A DNA stretch of 64,000 nucleotides from Ryuthela nishihirai (taxonomy: Eukaryota > Arthropoda > Arachnida > Araneae > Heptathelidae), in contig JAWZYU010000004.1 in the NCBI GenBank assembly GCA_038380435.1, positions 21,736,001 to 21,800,000 of the forward strand. Direction: 5' to 3'. The translations under genes were made by a program, and so were the position numbers. Position 1 is the first letter of the stretch; each line of letters starts with the position of its first letter. The notes beneath the pieces were generated by a model, which saw only the letters and a list, made by a program, of their open reading frames with translations, was not told the DNA's origin and ran no database searches. Of this stretch, positions 23,075-32,887 are shown one piece after another.

Positions 23075-23233
23075 GCATTATAGGAACATGCGACGCAAAA
23101 GTTATAGGAATGCGGTTGGCGGAAGTGATCCAAATGAAGAGGAAGAGCCAAAGTTGATGGCCATTGGTAGTCGAATGTCACTTCCGCTAACCGAATGCAT
23201 TTTTGTCGCATTTTTCTATAATGTGTAAAAACC
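23075..23233. mobile_element. Short inverted-repeat element (MITE)
   Basis: Left end CATTATAGGAACATGCGAC and right end, reverse-complemented, CATTATAGAAAAATGCGAC; the pairing continues inward through CGGTTGGCGGAAGTGA, giving arms of about 45 bp in a ~155-bp element. A relative with the same ends is at 43646-43800. Confidence 0.8.
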
Positions 23234-23403
23234 TAAAAAATAGCACCTACCTCCATGAATTTTCCCCTGGAGGTAAGAATTAGAGGAGACGCCTTAACGC
23301 GCTTTCCCAGTCCAAGGAAAATGATGCTGACGCAGCAGGGCGGTAGCCATGTTGTTGCATTCAAAACAAACCGTCTGCCCCTGCAATCCAGCGTACTTTT
23401 CAC

Positions 23404-23679
23404 ATGCTATACTCAGTTTTACTGTGCGTTATATACGGGAAGATTATTTTTTTACGACTAAGAGAAAGTCCATTTAAGCTATTTGGAATTTATATTGTTT
23501 TTTTCAGTGCAACGAATATTTCAATACAGAATTACTGTATAGCAGAACTATTTATGCATTTCGTTGAATACGACAATAACAAACAATTACCAGATTTTGA
23601 AAGTTTATACTGCACTGATAATAGCAGAAAACATTTTATGGATAAAACACTAAACATTATATGCAATAGCAGCATTTAA
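23404..23679 (+). other. Open segment conserved between the two P-like copies
   Basis: A 91-codon open segment (MLYSVLLCVIYGKIIFLRLR...) is kept almost unchanged in the inverted copy (33522-33340, minus strand, open for 60 codons and then interrupted). It runs opposite to the THAP exon. Conservation may only reflect recent copying. No known motif. Confidence 0.3.
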
Positions 23680-23865
23680 ACTGCAAAAAAATCAGATTTG
23701 TAAGATTCAGAAAATAGCTGTTTTACGTTAAAAAAATTTTCATTCCACAAAAATAAAAAAAATTTGCTTAACAAAACTAAACAAAGCCAATAGTATAAGA
23801 AGTAAAAAAAAGAACTAAAATATATATATATATATATATTTATACAAAAAAAATGCCCCCTATGG

Positions 23866-24300
23866 TAGCTTGAACCCACCAGCTCTATGTTTGTACCTTC
23901 AGCTTCACATCTCACCCCCATCTCATGCTCATTCTCCTCCCTCAACCAGAGTTAATAATCAATACAAAATACACAATTATTACAAACTCTCAAAAAAATC
24001 TCATAAGTATTGAAATACATCCTTCCTCAGCCACAAAGGAAAATTTCAAAATAATATCTGAAAAAAACCATATGAAAAAAAAGCAACTAAAAATTATACT
24101 AAGCAAAAATAATAAAAAATTACAAAAATATAAAAGAAAGAAAAAAAAATTATATCCACAGGGTGAAGGGAATATAATATCCATTTAAAAAAAAGGGCAA
24201 CGTTCGAGACAGTGGCTTGAACCCGACATCTCAGTGCCTGACTCCTCAGTCTCTCATACCTATCTTCATGTACGCCTAACCTACCCCTCAACCAAAGTAA
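23866..24300. repeat. Duplicated segment inside the P-like element
   Basis: Two related blocks, 23866-23950 and 24208-24300, each start with CTTGAACCC (B-box-like on the minus strand, GGGTTCAAG), pass through CTCA-rich sequence and end with CCCCTCAACCA or CCCTCAACCAG. They resemble ancient tRNA-derived copies but no full tRNA fold was seen. Confidence 0.5.
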
Positions 24301-25140
24301 AAGTAAAATAACTACAAGCAATAAACTCGCGATATTTGAAATCCATACAGAATTAAATAAATTCAGTATTCACCTTAAAAGGGACAATTAGAACCCTATC
24401 AGAAGAATTAACGAAAAGGAGAAAAGCATTACACTCTCCTCTCCTCTTTTAACTAAAATTATTTAAACAATTTGAAAAATTTTCACCATAACTAATGATC
24501 GCTGTCACTCACCTATGACAATTTACACCAGATACATTAAATTAATCTAAAAAGAAATTCAAAAATATAAGACTCCAATCCAAGAAAGAAAGGGGGCATT
24601 TAAACAAAACCCTTCATGCTATCCAAATTTTAAAGAAAAAGAAAGATTATATTTCTCACCTTATGAAAATAGTTTATTGTAATTTACTTTTCCCTCATGA
24701 AGAGAGAGGAATTTAAACACCGAAACATTTAAACAAAATAATTTCTAATACTTCCACCTAAAATAAAATAAAAAACAAAAAAGAAACTCCTTGATATTTT
24801 AATCACCTCTATTTAAAAGTATTTAAATTCATCATCCATTAAATAGAATACACACTAATATTCAATTACAGCCAACAAAATTTTTTAACTGAGAAAGCCT
24901 GCAGAAGAAATTCTCAAATAAGTGTAACGTAAAATCAACCAATCAATATAAGAAGTACATCTTCACATTTATCACTGAGTACAATCCGAAGAAAATAAAA
25001 AAAAATCTGGTGAAGAATCGAAGTTTGTATGTTTTAAATAAAACCGATTTCGTAGCGGCGTAATTTCAACACGAAGTTGCTTGTATCATTATATAATTAT
25101 TTAAACTTTTATAAAAATGGCAAACTTACCGATGAAAGGT

Positions 25141-25187
25141 TGGGTTGGGTTGTTTTACCTCTGAGCGGCACTTTTTTGCACACCATG
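25141..25187 (-). mobile_element. SINE family 1, severely 5'-truncated insertion
   Basis: Only the last ~47 bp (3' tail) of the SINE are present, flanked by a perfect 12-bp duplication CCGATGAAAGGT at 25129-25140 and 25188-25199. The empty site is preserved in the inverted sister copy (25700-25711), proving the insertion. It falls in the THAP exon of copy 1. Confidence 0.95.
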
Positions 25188-25259
25188 CCGATGAAAGGTA
25201 ATTCCTGGTATCTTTTTTGAAGGGCAATTCGTGCAGCCGTAAGCTGAACAGGCTGCCAT
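25188..25259 (-). pseudogene. THAP-type first exon, copy 1
   Basis: Starts MAACSAYGCTN at ATG 25259 and reads on to PGITFHR at its end. C4-x4-C9 and the FHR ending match the start of the THAP zinc-coordinating DNA-binding domain (C2CH type). The original donor CATCG|GTAAGT is visible beyond the SINE, at about 25130-25119. The SINE insertion brings a TAA stop after about 12 extra codons, so the exon is disrupted. The remaining cysteine and histidine of the C2CH set would lie in a later exon that I could not find. Confidence 0.78.
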
Positions 25260-25420
25260 AATACAAATGTCGAAAAAAATAAAATTTTTATAGCGCAACA
25301 CTTCATTACTCACCTATACTACTGATCAATGCTTTGAATAGAACAACATGGCTGCCGCGCTGTCGCCGAAGCATCATTTCCAAGTGCTTAGGGCTCCTCC
25401 TCTTATCTTCCTACCTCCAT

Positions 25421-25480
25421 GTTTTCAAGTGCATAGGGCGCCTCATGGAGACCCCTCCTCTTATCTTCCTACCTCCTTGC
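25421..25480. repeat. Centre of the palindrome with an extra terminal-repeat piece
   Basis: Between the two P-like copies lies another terminal fragment (CCCCTCCTCTTATCTTCCTACCTCC at about 25453-25477 in the same left-facing sense as the end of copy 1), so a small duplication of the end accompanies the junction. Confidence 0.75.
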
Positions 25481-25640
25481 ATGGAGATAGGAAGATAAGA
25501 GGAGGAGCCCTAAGCACTTGATAATGATGCTTCGGCGACTGCGCGGTAGCCATGTTGTTCTATTCAAAACATTGATCAGTAGTATAGGTGAGTAACGAAG
25601 TGTTGCGCTATAAAAATTTAATTTTTTCGACATTTGTATT

Positions 25641-25711
25641 ACGGCAGCCTGTTCAGCTTACGGCTGCACGAATCGCTCTTCAAAAAAGACACCAGGAATT
25701 ACCTTTCATCG
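25641..25711 (+). pseudogene. THAP-type first exon, copy 2
   Basis: Same exon as in copy 1 without the SINE. The peptide reads AACSAYGCTNRSSKK then TPGITFHR, followed at once by a consensus donor GTAAGT at 25712-25717. The start codon has changed from ATG to ACG (25641-25643), so translation could not begin here. The substitution TNRSS versus TNCPS in copy 1 shows that the RSS form is closer to usual THAP domains (CTNRS). Confidence 0.82.
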
Positions 25712-25992
25712 GTAAGTTTCTCATTTTTATAAAAGTTTAAATAATTGTATAATGATACAAGCAACTTCGTGTTGAAATTACGCCGCTATGAAATCGGTTT
25801 TATTTAAAACATACAAACTTCGATTCTTCACCAGATTTTTTTTTTATTTTCTTCGGATTGTACTCAGTGATAAATGTGAAGATGTACTTCTTATATTGAT
25901 TGATTGATTTTACGTCGCATTTATTTGAGAATTCCTTCTGCAGGCTTTCTCAGTTAAAAAATTTTGTTGGCTATAATTGAATATTAGTGTAA

Positions 25993-26112
25993 ATAATAAA
26001 TAAATAAATAAATACCCCCTCAAGCAGCTGCTTGCCACAGAGGTCTGACAGGAGCCTGTCAGTTTATATGCCACAGTAGGAGATCTGAGAGGATGGCAGG
26101 ACCTCAGCAGAA
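25993..26112 (-). mobile_element. SINE family 2 fragment in P-like copy 2
   Basis: A (TAAA)n tail at 25993-26014 precedes the family body TACCCCCTCAAGCAGCTGCT and continues to GACCTCAGCAGAAAA. The tRNA-like head is missing. Short repeats TAGTGTA flank it. The same site in copy 1 (about 24845-24860) is empty. Confidence 0.88.
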
Positions 26113-27198
26113 AAACGGTAGTGTATTTAATGGATGATGAATTTACATACTTTTAAATAGAGGTGATTAAAATATCAAAGAGTTTCTTTTTTGTTTTTTA
26201 TTTTAGGTGGAAGTATTAGATATTATTTTGTTTAAATGTTTCAATGTTTAAATTCCTCTCTCTTCATGATTTAATAAGTTCAGTGTAAGAAGGGAAAGTA
26301 TATTACAATAAAGTATTTTCATAAGGTGAGAAATATAATCTTTCTTTTTTTTTTAAATTTGGATAGCTTTCAAGGGTTTTGTTTAAATGCCGCCTTTTTT
26401 TCTTGGATTGGAGTCTTATATTTTTGAATTAATTTTTATATTAATTTAATGTATCTGGTGTAAATTGTCATAGGTGAGTGACAGCGATCATTAGGGTGAA
26501 AATTTTTCAAATTGTTTAAATAATTTTAGTTAAAAGAGGAGAGGAGAGTGTAATGCTTTTCTCCTCTTCGTTAATTCTTCTGATAGGGTTCTAATTGTCC
26601 CTTTTAAGGTGAATACTGAATTTATTTAATTCTGTATGGATTTAAAATAGAGCGAGTTTATTACTTGTATTTATTTTATTTTTACTTTGGTTGAGGGGTA
26701 GGTTAGGCATACATGAAGGGAGGTATGAGAGACTCAGGCACTGAGATGTTCGGTTCAAGCCACTGTCTGGAACGTTGCCTTTTTTTTTTTAAATGAATAT
26801 TATATTCCCTTCACCCTGTGGATATATATATTTTTTCTTTTTTTTATATTTTTTTAATTTTTTATTATTTTTGCTTAGCATAATTTTTAGTTGCTTTTTT
26901 TTCATATAGTTTTTTCAGATATTATTTTGAAATTTTCCTTTGTGGCTGAGGTTTGGTTGTTTGGGGTTTAATGGCGCATCGGCAACAAGGCCATAATGCG
27001 CCAAACAAAAGACAATATAAAAGATAAAAAACATGGAACCCCGTAACCAAAATTTAAAATACATTTTTAACAGTGTACATTGGTAAAACAACAGAAAACA
27101 ATTGTATATGAACAGAGTAAAACAAGTGTAGAAATATTAAATAAAATAATCCCAGGTGTAAGAGACCTGGGGTAAATAATGCATATATTAAGGTAAAA

Positions 27199-30100
27199 TC
27201 AAATTCGGTTAAAATATCCACAATATTTCAAATAGCTAAAAACTGGAGATAAAATGCAATGATCAGATAAAAGATGTCCGAGTGTAAGAGGCTCGGACAT
27301 AAAATTATGAAAGCTAAAATAACATTGACGTTCGAAATTAAAACACGGACATTCGACTAAAATATGTTTAATTGTTAAAATGGTGTCACAAAACTCGCAC
27401 TTAGGTACTTCGTCCGCCCGTAAAAGAAACGAATGAGTAATAAACGAGTGACCTAAGCGGAGCCGAGCAAGTACAACTTCCTCCTTGCGATTCCTGCGGT
27501 AACAAGACTGCCATGGTTTGACGATAGGTTTGATCTCAAAGAGCTTGTTTGTAAGCTGTTCTGACCAAGATCTCTGCCACTGTGCCCGGAGCTCGGTGGT
27601 AAAACGCTGCCGGAAATCCAGATAGGGAACCGGCAACGGAGAGTCGGACAGGGGCGTGGCTGACTTGGCAGCAGCATCTGCCAAGTCGTTGCCCCTAATC
27701 CCGACGTGACCGGGCACCCAACAGAAATGGATGGTGGTGGTGGCTGCCAGACGATGTAGTTGCTGGCGGATCTTAGTAAGAACAGGGTGAGGCCGATGCC
27801 TCACCGAGATCAAAGCCTGTAGCGAACTAAGCGAGTCGGTGTAAAGCACACACCGACGATGATGCTTAGTCGCTACGTGGTCCAAGGCGAGACTGATAGC
27901 GTGCAACTCTGCAGTGAAGATGGAACACTGCAGTGGGATCTGGTCTGCAATGATTACATCACAGCAGACCATGGCTGATCCCACCGAAGTGTCGGACTTC
28001 GAGCCATCTGTAAAGACAGGCAAGAAGTCCGGGTGCTCAGCACGATGGCTGGCAAAGAGTTGCCAGTACACACAGTCGGGTGTAAAGGCCTTCCCCGTCC
28101 TGCACAGGGAAAAATCGCAGGAAGGGGAAACAGCGAGCCAAGGTGGAAGTGGCTCAGCTGTCGACTGTGCAACGCTATCGAGACTGGTGTTGATGTCTCT
28201 GAGGTAGCCTCGGACACGCAAACCAAAAGGACGAATGGCAGTCGGCCGATTAGTGTAAAGCATTTCCCACTTCGGACTGAAAACGCAGTCCCAAGTGGAA
28301 TGGCCAGGCAGGGATCGCAATTTAGACGCATATTGTAGGGACAACTGCTGACGGCGAAGAGATAAAGAAGGTTCGTCGGTCTCAACGTAAAGACTCTGGA
28401 CCGGTGAAGTGCGGAAGGCTCCCGTGCAAACACGGAGGGCCTGATGATGTAGGGGGTCCAGCACCTTCACCACCGAATCCCGGGCCGAGTCGTACACCTG
28501 GGATCCATAGTCCAGTTTCGATCGGACAAGTGCACGGTACAGGCGGAGCAAAGAACATCGGTCCGCCCCCCAAGAAAGGGAGGAGAGGACCTTGACGATG
28601 TTCAATGCCCGCGTGCACTTGGACCTGAGATGACGTATGTGAGACATAAAGGTCAATTTCCGATCGAATATGAGACCGAGAAACTTGGTCTCCGCCACAA
28701 CTGGAATGATGTTACCCCCGAGCCACAGCTCGGGATCCAGATGAAGATTACGCTTGTGGCAAAAGTGCACACAAGCGGTCTTCTGTGGGGAGAACCGAAA
28801 CCCGTTTGCCGTCGCCCAAACCGATAGATTGTTCAGGGCAATTTGCAGTTGTCTTTCAATGACCCTCATGCTGGATGATGAGCAAAAGATGCTAAAGTCA
28901 TCAACATAGAGGGCATTGCCTACTGATGGAGGAAGTTGTCTAGTAATTGAATTAATCTTGACAGCGAAAAGCGTAACACTCAGAACGCAGCCTTGTGGCA
29001 CCCCCTGTTCTTGGGGGTATGGCCGCGACAGAGTGTTACCGACACGGACACGAAAAGAGCGTGTCGATAAGAAGTTGGAGATGAAGATCGGCATGTGACC
29101 TCTTAAGCCGTAGCTGTGGAGGTCACGAAGAATGCCGAATCTCCAAGCCGTGTCGTACGCTTTTTCGATGTCGAAGAAAATTGACACCAGGTGCTCTCTA
29201 CGTAAAAATGAGTTTCTGATAGCCGATTCGAGGCGTATCAGATGGTCAAGAGTTGACCGTTGCCTGCGAAAGCCACACTGGGTGTTGGAAAGAAGGTTGT
29301 GATGTTCTAAATACCAGATGAGTCTGGCATTTACCATTCTTTCCAACACCTTGCACACGCAGCTCGTCAATGCGATGGGACGATAATTGGAAGGAATCTT
29401 GGGATCTTTGCCTGGCTTGGGGAAGGCCAAGACGATGGCCTCCCGCCAGGAGTCCGGAAACTGCTCCTCGAGAAAAATGCGATTGAAGAGATGGAGCAGC
29501 CGATCCTTACTCAATGGTGAAAGATGTTGGAGCATGGCATAATGGACATTGTCCGGCCCTACAGCAGAGGCACGAGAAGAGTGCAGAGCAAGGCGAAGCT
29601 CCTCCGCTGTGAATGGCCTGTTGTAAGGCTCCAGGCCATTCGAGTGGAAAGACAGCGGAGAGCGCTCCGCCCTGCCCTTCTGGGCCAGAAACTCGGGGGA
29701 GTAAGAGGAAGACGAAGAGATGGAAGAGAATGACTCCCCCAGAGTGTTGGCAATTGCTTTGGGATCAGCAATTGCCTGTCCATTGTGCTCCAGGATCGAT
29801 AACGAGTGGGACGTGTAGTTCCCACTCATCTTCCGGACTTTATCCCACACGACCTTAGAACTAGTCGTGCGGGTGATGGAAGACGTATACTTGATCCAAG
29901 ATTCCTTCTGGCTCTGGCGTCGGACGAAACGTGCTTTCGCCCTGGCGCGTTTGAAATTTTCAAGGTTGGGGGTAGTCGGATATCTCCGAAACACCCCCCA
30001 AGCCTTGTTCTGAGCCTTACGAGCTGCGGTGCAATCTGGATTCCACCACGGTTTCGGAAAGCGAGGAAACCGTGTAGTAGTTTGAGGAATTGTTGATGCA

Positions 30101-30909
30101 GCTGCATCTACGATACAGTCCGTTATCTCCGCTACTGCCACATTGATTGGCTCCTGGCTGACAGAGTGGTCATCGAGCTCAGAGAGCAGCTCGAAACCAC
30201 CCCAGTCAGCCCGATCTAGCCTCCACCGTGAGATGCGTGAAGGGCTGCAAGGCCCCCCACGGGAGATGGTACAGACCACGGGGAGGTGATCGCTACCGTA
30301 CGGGTTGTCCTCGACCTCCCATGTAAAGAGTGGAAGGATCGAGGAGGAGCAGATGGTAAGGTCAATGGCAGTGAAAGTGCGGGTTGGGGAGTGAAAGTAA
30401 GTACTGACACCGGTGTTCAACAGGGAGAGAGAAGGATCCAGGAGCCACTGCTCCAGGACCCCGCCCCTCCCGTTGGTGTCAGCACTGCCCCAAAGTGGAC
30501 TGTGTCCGTTGAGGTCCCCCATAATGAGGCAGGGGGACGGCAGCTGCGAGACGAGATCATCAAGGTCTTCCTGGAAGACGATGCTCCCAGGTGGAAGATA
30601 TACAGAGCAGACAGTCAGTGAGAACCCCACGAAGAGACGGATGGCTACCGCCTCTAAGTTGGTGGTGAGGTTTACGACCTGGAATGGAGAATGGTTGCTC
30701 ACGAGGATGGCGACACCCCCGCGAGCTGGACCATCTCCATCCCGGTCCCGGCGAACCAGTGAAAAGTGCCGGATCGTGGGATCTGTGACTGGCTGCAAGT
30801 ACGTCTCCTGCAGGCACACACAGATGGGCTGGTGCGCCTGAAGGAGGGCCTTGATGTCGTCAAGATTCCTCTGGAATCCACGACAATTCCATTGTAGGAG
30901 TGTGGCCAT
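27199..30909 (-). CDS. LINE ORF2: endonuclease, reverse transcriptase, RNase H
   Basis: 1236 codons with no stop. Residues 1-220 form an AP-type endonuclease: WNCRG with N8, QE35T, MGDLNGHSPLWGS, and GSDHLPV at the end. The reverse transcriptase covers about 450-740: NYRPIALTSCVCKVLERM, QCGFRRQRST, FFDIEKAYD, QGVPQGCVLS and the catalytic YVDD at 668-671. RNase H covers about 960-1090 with the four catalytic acids D968 (FTDGSKS), E1001 (TAELHAI), D1025 (YTDSLSSLQ) and D1078 (NDLADAA). A CCHC motif follows at 1171-1187 (CEFC...H...C). The protein nicks target DNA and copies the element RNA into it. All catalytic residues are present. It starts four bases after the ORF1 stop begins, suggesting coupled translation. 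Confidence 0.96.
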   Translation of the reverse strand: MATLLQWNCRGFQRNLDDIKALLQAHQPICVCLQETYLQPVTDPTIRHFSLVRRDRDGDGPARGGVAILVSNHSPFQVVNLTTNLEAVAIRLFVGFSLTVCSVYLPPGSIVFQEDLDDLVSQLPSPCLIMGDLNGHSPLWGSADTNGRGGVLEQWLLDPSLSLLNTGVSTYFHSPTRTFTAIDLTICSSSILPLFTWEVEDNPYGSDHLPVVCTISRGGPCSPSRISRWRLDRADWGGFELLSELDDHSVSQEPINVAVAEITDCIVDAAASTIPQTTTRFPRFPKPWWNPDCTAARKAQNKAWGVFRRYPTTPNLENFKRARAKARFVRRQSQKESWIKYTSSITRTTSSKVVWDKVRKMSGNYTSHSLSILEHNGQAIADPKAIANTLGESFSSISSSSSYSPEFLAQKGRAERSPLSFHSNGLEPYNRPFTAEELRLALHSSRASAVGPDNVHYAMLQHLSPLSKDRLLHLFNRIFLEEQFPDSWREAIVLAFPKPGKDPKIPSNYRPIALTSCVCKVLERMVNARLIWYLEHHNLLSNTQCGFRRQRSTLDHLIRLESAIRNSFLRREHLVSIFFDIEKAYDTAWRFGILRDLHSYGLRGHMPIFISNFLSTRSFRVRVGNTLSRPYPQEQGVPQGCVLSVTLFAVKINSITRQLPPSVGNALYVDDFSIFCSSSSMRVIERQLQIALNNLSVWATANGFRFSPQKTACVHFCHKRNLHLDPELWLGGNIIPVVAETKFLGLIFDRKLTFMSHIRHLRSKCTRALNIVKVLSSLSWGADRCSLLRLYRALVRSKLDYGSQVYDSARDSVVKVLDPLHHQALRVCTGAFRTSPVQSLYVETDEPSLSLRRQQLSLQYASKLRSLPGHSTWDCVFSPKWEMLYTNRPTAIRPFGLRVRGYLRDINTSLDSVAQSTAEPLPPWLAVSPSCDFSLCRTGKAFTPDCVYWQLFASHRAEHPDFLPVFTDGSKSDTSVGSAMVCCDVIIADQIPLQCSIFTAELHAISLALDHVATKHHRRCVLYTDSLSSLQALISVRHRPHPVLTKIRQQLHRLAATTTIHFCWVPGHVGIRGNDLADAAAKSATPLSDSPLPVPYLDFRQRFTTELRAQWQRSWSEQLTNKLFEIKPIVKPWQSCYRRNRKEEVVLARLRLGHSFITHSFLLRADEVPKCEFCDTILTIKHILVECPCFNFERQCYFSFHNFMSEPLTLGHLLSDHCILSPVFSYLKYCGYFNRI

Positions 30910-30913
30910 CTCA
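30907..30913 (-). promoter_or_regulatory. Stop/start junction TGAGATG between LINE ORF1 and ORF2
   Basis: The ORF1 stop TGA (30913-30911) is one base away from the ORF2 ATG (30909-30907). The same seven bases are kept in copy A at 85-79. This geometry fits termination-reinitiation, as proposed for some other LINEs; that mechanism is inference here. Confidence 0.7.
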
Positions 30914-32194
30914 GGACTTAGAAGAGTGGGCGGACGACGTGTTTCTATTCAACTTAACCGCCGCGGAGGACGGTTTAGTGAATAGGGGGCGGTCGGTATC
31001 CATGTCCTCGGAATCGTCCGAGGGGCATGGATCGGTGACCGCCCTTTGCGGTGCTGTTATTTTCTTTTTTGGCCCCGGTGGGGGCCCCTTCGGTTTGGAA
31101 GGTCTTGCTGTCTGAGGACGGGAGGGAGGAGGCCTTCCGGTGGAGGTGGAAGGCTGAGCTGCAGGAATGGAAACCGGGGTTGATGTCGAAGTCGACACCA
31201 CCCTCGGTCTCGCCTGCGTGAGGAGGTACTTCGCAGCTGGCGAGAAAGACTCAGTAGGTGGTACACTGATGTCAGTCTGCACCGCAACCGAAGTCATTGG
31301 AACGATGGGCTTTCCAATGACTGCACTGGCATAGGAAACCTTGCCAGGCGGGGCGGGCGGTGCAGCAAGCTTTCTCGCTTCAGCATACGAGATGTTGTTG
31401 ATGACTTTGAGGCGTTGTACCTCCTTTTCCTCCTTCCACTTCGGACAGTCGCGGGAGTACGCCGGATGTTCGCCACTGCAGTTCACACAGCATGCCTTTT
31501 CAGCTGTGCAGTCAGGATCTAGATGATCCTTACTGCCACAGCGAGCACAGGTGGGCTTGCCCCTGCATGCTGTGCGGGCATGACCGTATATCTGACACTG
31601 AAAACAGCGCAGAGGGTTCGGTATATACGGCCGTACCTCACAATGTAAGTAACCTGCCTTGATGGAAGAAGGCAGGCGTGGCGTGTTGAATGTCACGATT
31701 AGCACCCGAGTGGGTGTTAATTTCCCATCACGGCGTGTTGAAACCCGGTGGACCGCTGTTACTCCTTGAGGTGTGAGCTCCGAGAGGATCTCCTCCTCAG
31801 TGACTTTGAGGAGGCCCCACTCGGTGATCACACCCCGAGAGGAATTCAAAGTTTTATGGGGAGTGACTTCGACAGCCACCCCACCAATTTCTTTGACTTT
31901 CAGGAGTAGTTCTGAGTGCTTTGAACAAGCGGTCTCTACTTGTAAGTCGCCAGATCGTAAGCGCTTTACGGATTTCGGTTCTCCCGCAAGACCTTTCAAA
32001 CCTTTATTAACGAAAAAAGGGGACATGTCCCCAAGTACCTGATCACCCGTGGAGTGGATGATCAGGAACTTTGGGAACGAAGACACAGACACAGAAGACG
32101 ACGGCAGAGATAACGTAGACAATGAGGAAGATGGGGGCTCACGTCGAGCCCTCTTGTTGGCGGCGATCGCATTATTTTCATCACTCTCTCTCAT
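30911..32194 (-). CDS. LINE ORF1: nucleic-acid-binding gag-like protein
   Basis: 427 codons, open. The N-terminal ~100 residues are serine-rich and basic-acidic mixed. The central part (TPHKTLNSSRGVITEWGLL onward) is the region seen in X-element/jockey ORF1 proteins. Three zinc knuckles lie at about 190-245: CFQCQIYGHARTAC, CARCGSKDHLDPDC, and CVNC-x4-H. The C-terminal third is proline/serine/threonine-rich and ends in a basic stretch (PPGPKKK) near an acidic DDSEDMDTD. It coats the element RNA in a ribonucleoprotein. The first ATG at 32194 is used because it lies just inside the homologous region and the frame is open from there. Confidence 0.93.
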   Translation of the reverse strand: MRESDENNAIAANKRARREPPSSSLSTLSLPSSSVSVSSFPKFLIIHSTGDQVLGDMSPFFVNKGLKGLAGEPKSVKRLRSGDLQVETACSKHSELLLKVKEIGGVAVEVTPHKTLNSSRGVITEWGLLKVTEEEILSELTPQGVTAVHRVSTRRDGKLTPTRVLIVTFNTPRLPSSIKAGYLHCEVRPYIPNPLRCFQCQIYGHARTACRGKPTCARCGSKDHLDPDCTAEKACCVNCSGEHPAYSRDCPKWKEEKEVQRLKVINNISYAEARKLAAPPAPPGKVSYASAVIGKPIVPMTSVAVQTDISVPPTESFSPAAKYLLTQARPRVVSTSTSTPVSIPAAQPSTSTGRPPPSRPQTARPSKPKGPPPGPKKKITAPQRAVTDPCPSDDSEDMDTDRPLFTKPSSAAVKLNRNTSSAHSSKS

Positions 32195-32887
32195 GTTTTT
32201 TAATGTGTGGTTCAGTGCCCGCTGTCCCCACCCTCCACGGAGCCCAACAAGGGGACGCCCAGTCGGGCGCCAGGGCTACGCAGGCACTATACCCACACAG
32301 ACAGTGAGCCAAGCCCTCACAAATAAATAGAAGGAAAATAAAAAGAGAAATGTGCAGAACAAAAACGTTCTACACAAAAGAAACAAAGCTTAAAATAACA
32401 AAATTGTGAATGGCCAACCTGGCCTCACAAAGAAAAGATAACGACAAAAGGAAAATAAGTTGTGAGGAAACTTGTAAACCTGTACCCGGACCGTGGGCAA
32501 GGTTACTCACCGCTCTGCACGGTTGACCCTAGCAGGACCTGCCCACCAGCCGATTGCTCCTGGGGGGGGCCACCCCAGGAGCTCCCGTTTACCGGAAGCA
32601 GAGGCCAAAGCAGTGTATAGCAGAGGCCCCGGAATCCGCTGCCCAGCCCCGCGACGGACAGGCTCCCCAATGGCAAGACGGCCAATGGGGACCACGCCAG
32701 TCATGAGCTGAGGAGAGAAGACGGGGACCCCCGAGCAACTACCAGGATCCTCCTTTCCCGGGACACGGGTCTCCGCGCACGGCAAACACGCGGGCGAGCG
32801 TTTAGGACCCTGCGAAGGTAACCGAGCCAGCGGGAACCTTCACAGGGTGGTCCCCCTCACCACGTACAGGCGCTCACACCGAGGGGG
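32195..32887 (-). promoter_or_regulatory. LINE 5' UTR, probable internal promoter region
   Basis: 693 bp between the 5' end and ORF1. It is GC-richer than the surroundings and shared with copies A, C and D, whose 5' ends stop at the same CTCACACCGAGG boundary. I-group LINEs use internal promoters at the 5' end, so one is expected here, but no specific element was identified. Confidence 0.5.

Larger units (their letters stand above)
23268..25420 (-). mobile_element. P-like terminal-inverted-repeat element, copy 1
   Basis: Both ends carry related ~100-bp inverted repeats: outermost GGAGGTAGGAAGATAAG, then an AAATGATGCT block and GCGGTAGCCATGTTGTT. The element is about 2.15 kb. A THAP-like first exon lies near the right end and reads leftward (25188-25259). 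The reverse-complement copy lies immediately to the right. I assign it to the P superfamily because P transposases begin with a THAP domain; no catalytic domain is seen, so it is non-autonomous. Confidence 0.72.
26952..32887 (-). mobile_element. Full-length I-like LINE retrotransposon with both ORFs open
   Basis: 5936 bp, flanked by perfect 12-bp duplications TTGTGGCTGAGG at 26940-26951 and 32888-32899. The empty site is visible in the inverted sister copy at about 24030 (CCTTCCTCAGCCACAAAGG). On the minus strand it has a 5' UTR (32887-32195), ORF1 (427 aa), ORF2 (1236 aa) and a 3' UTR of about 245 bp ending in ACAACCAAA. ORF2 order is endonuclease, reverse transcriptase, RNase H and a cysteine motif, as in I-group LINEs. 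It may be competent for movement. Confidence 0.95.

Noticed and set aside
25421..25480. Palindrome as an assembly artefact
   Set aside because: The arms carry different insertions and many substitutions, which a mirrored assembly error would not produce.
27914..28433. Several open segments on both strands inside LINE ORF2
   Set aside because: They are shadows of the 1236-codon ORF2 in other frames.
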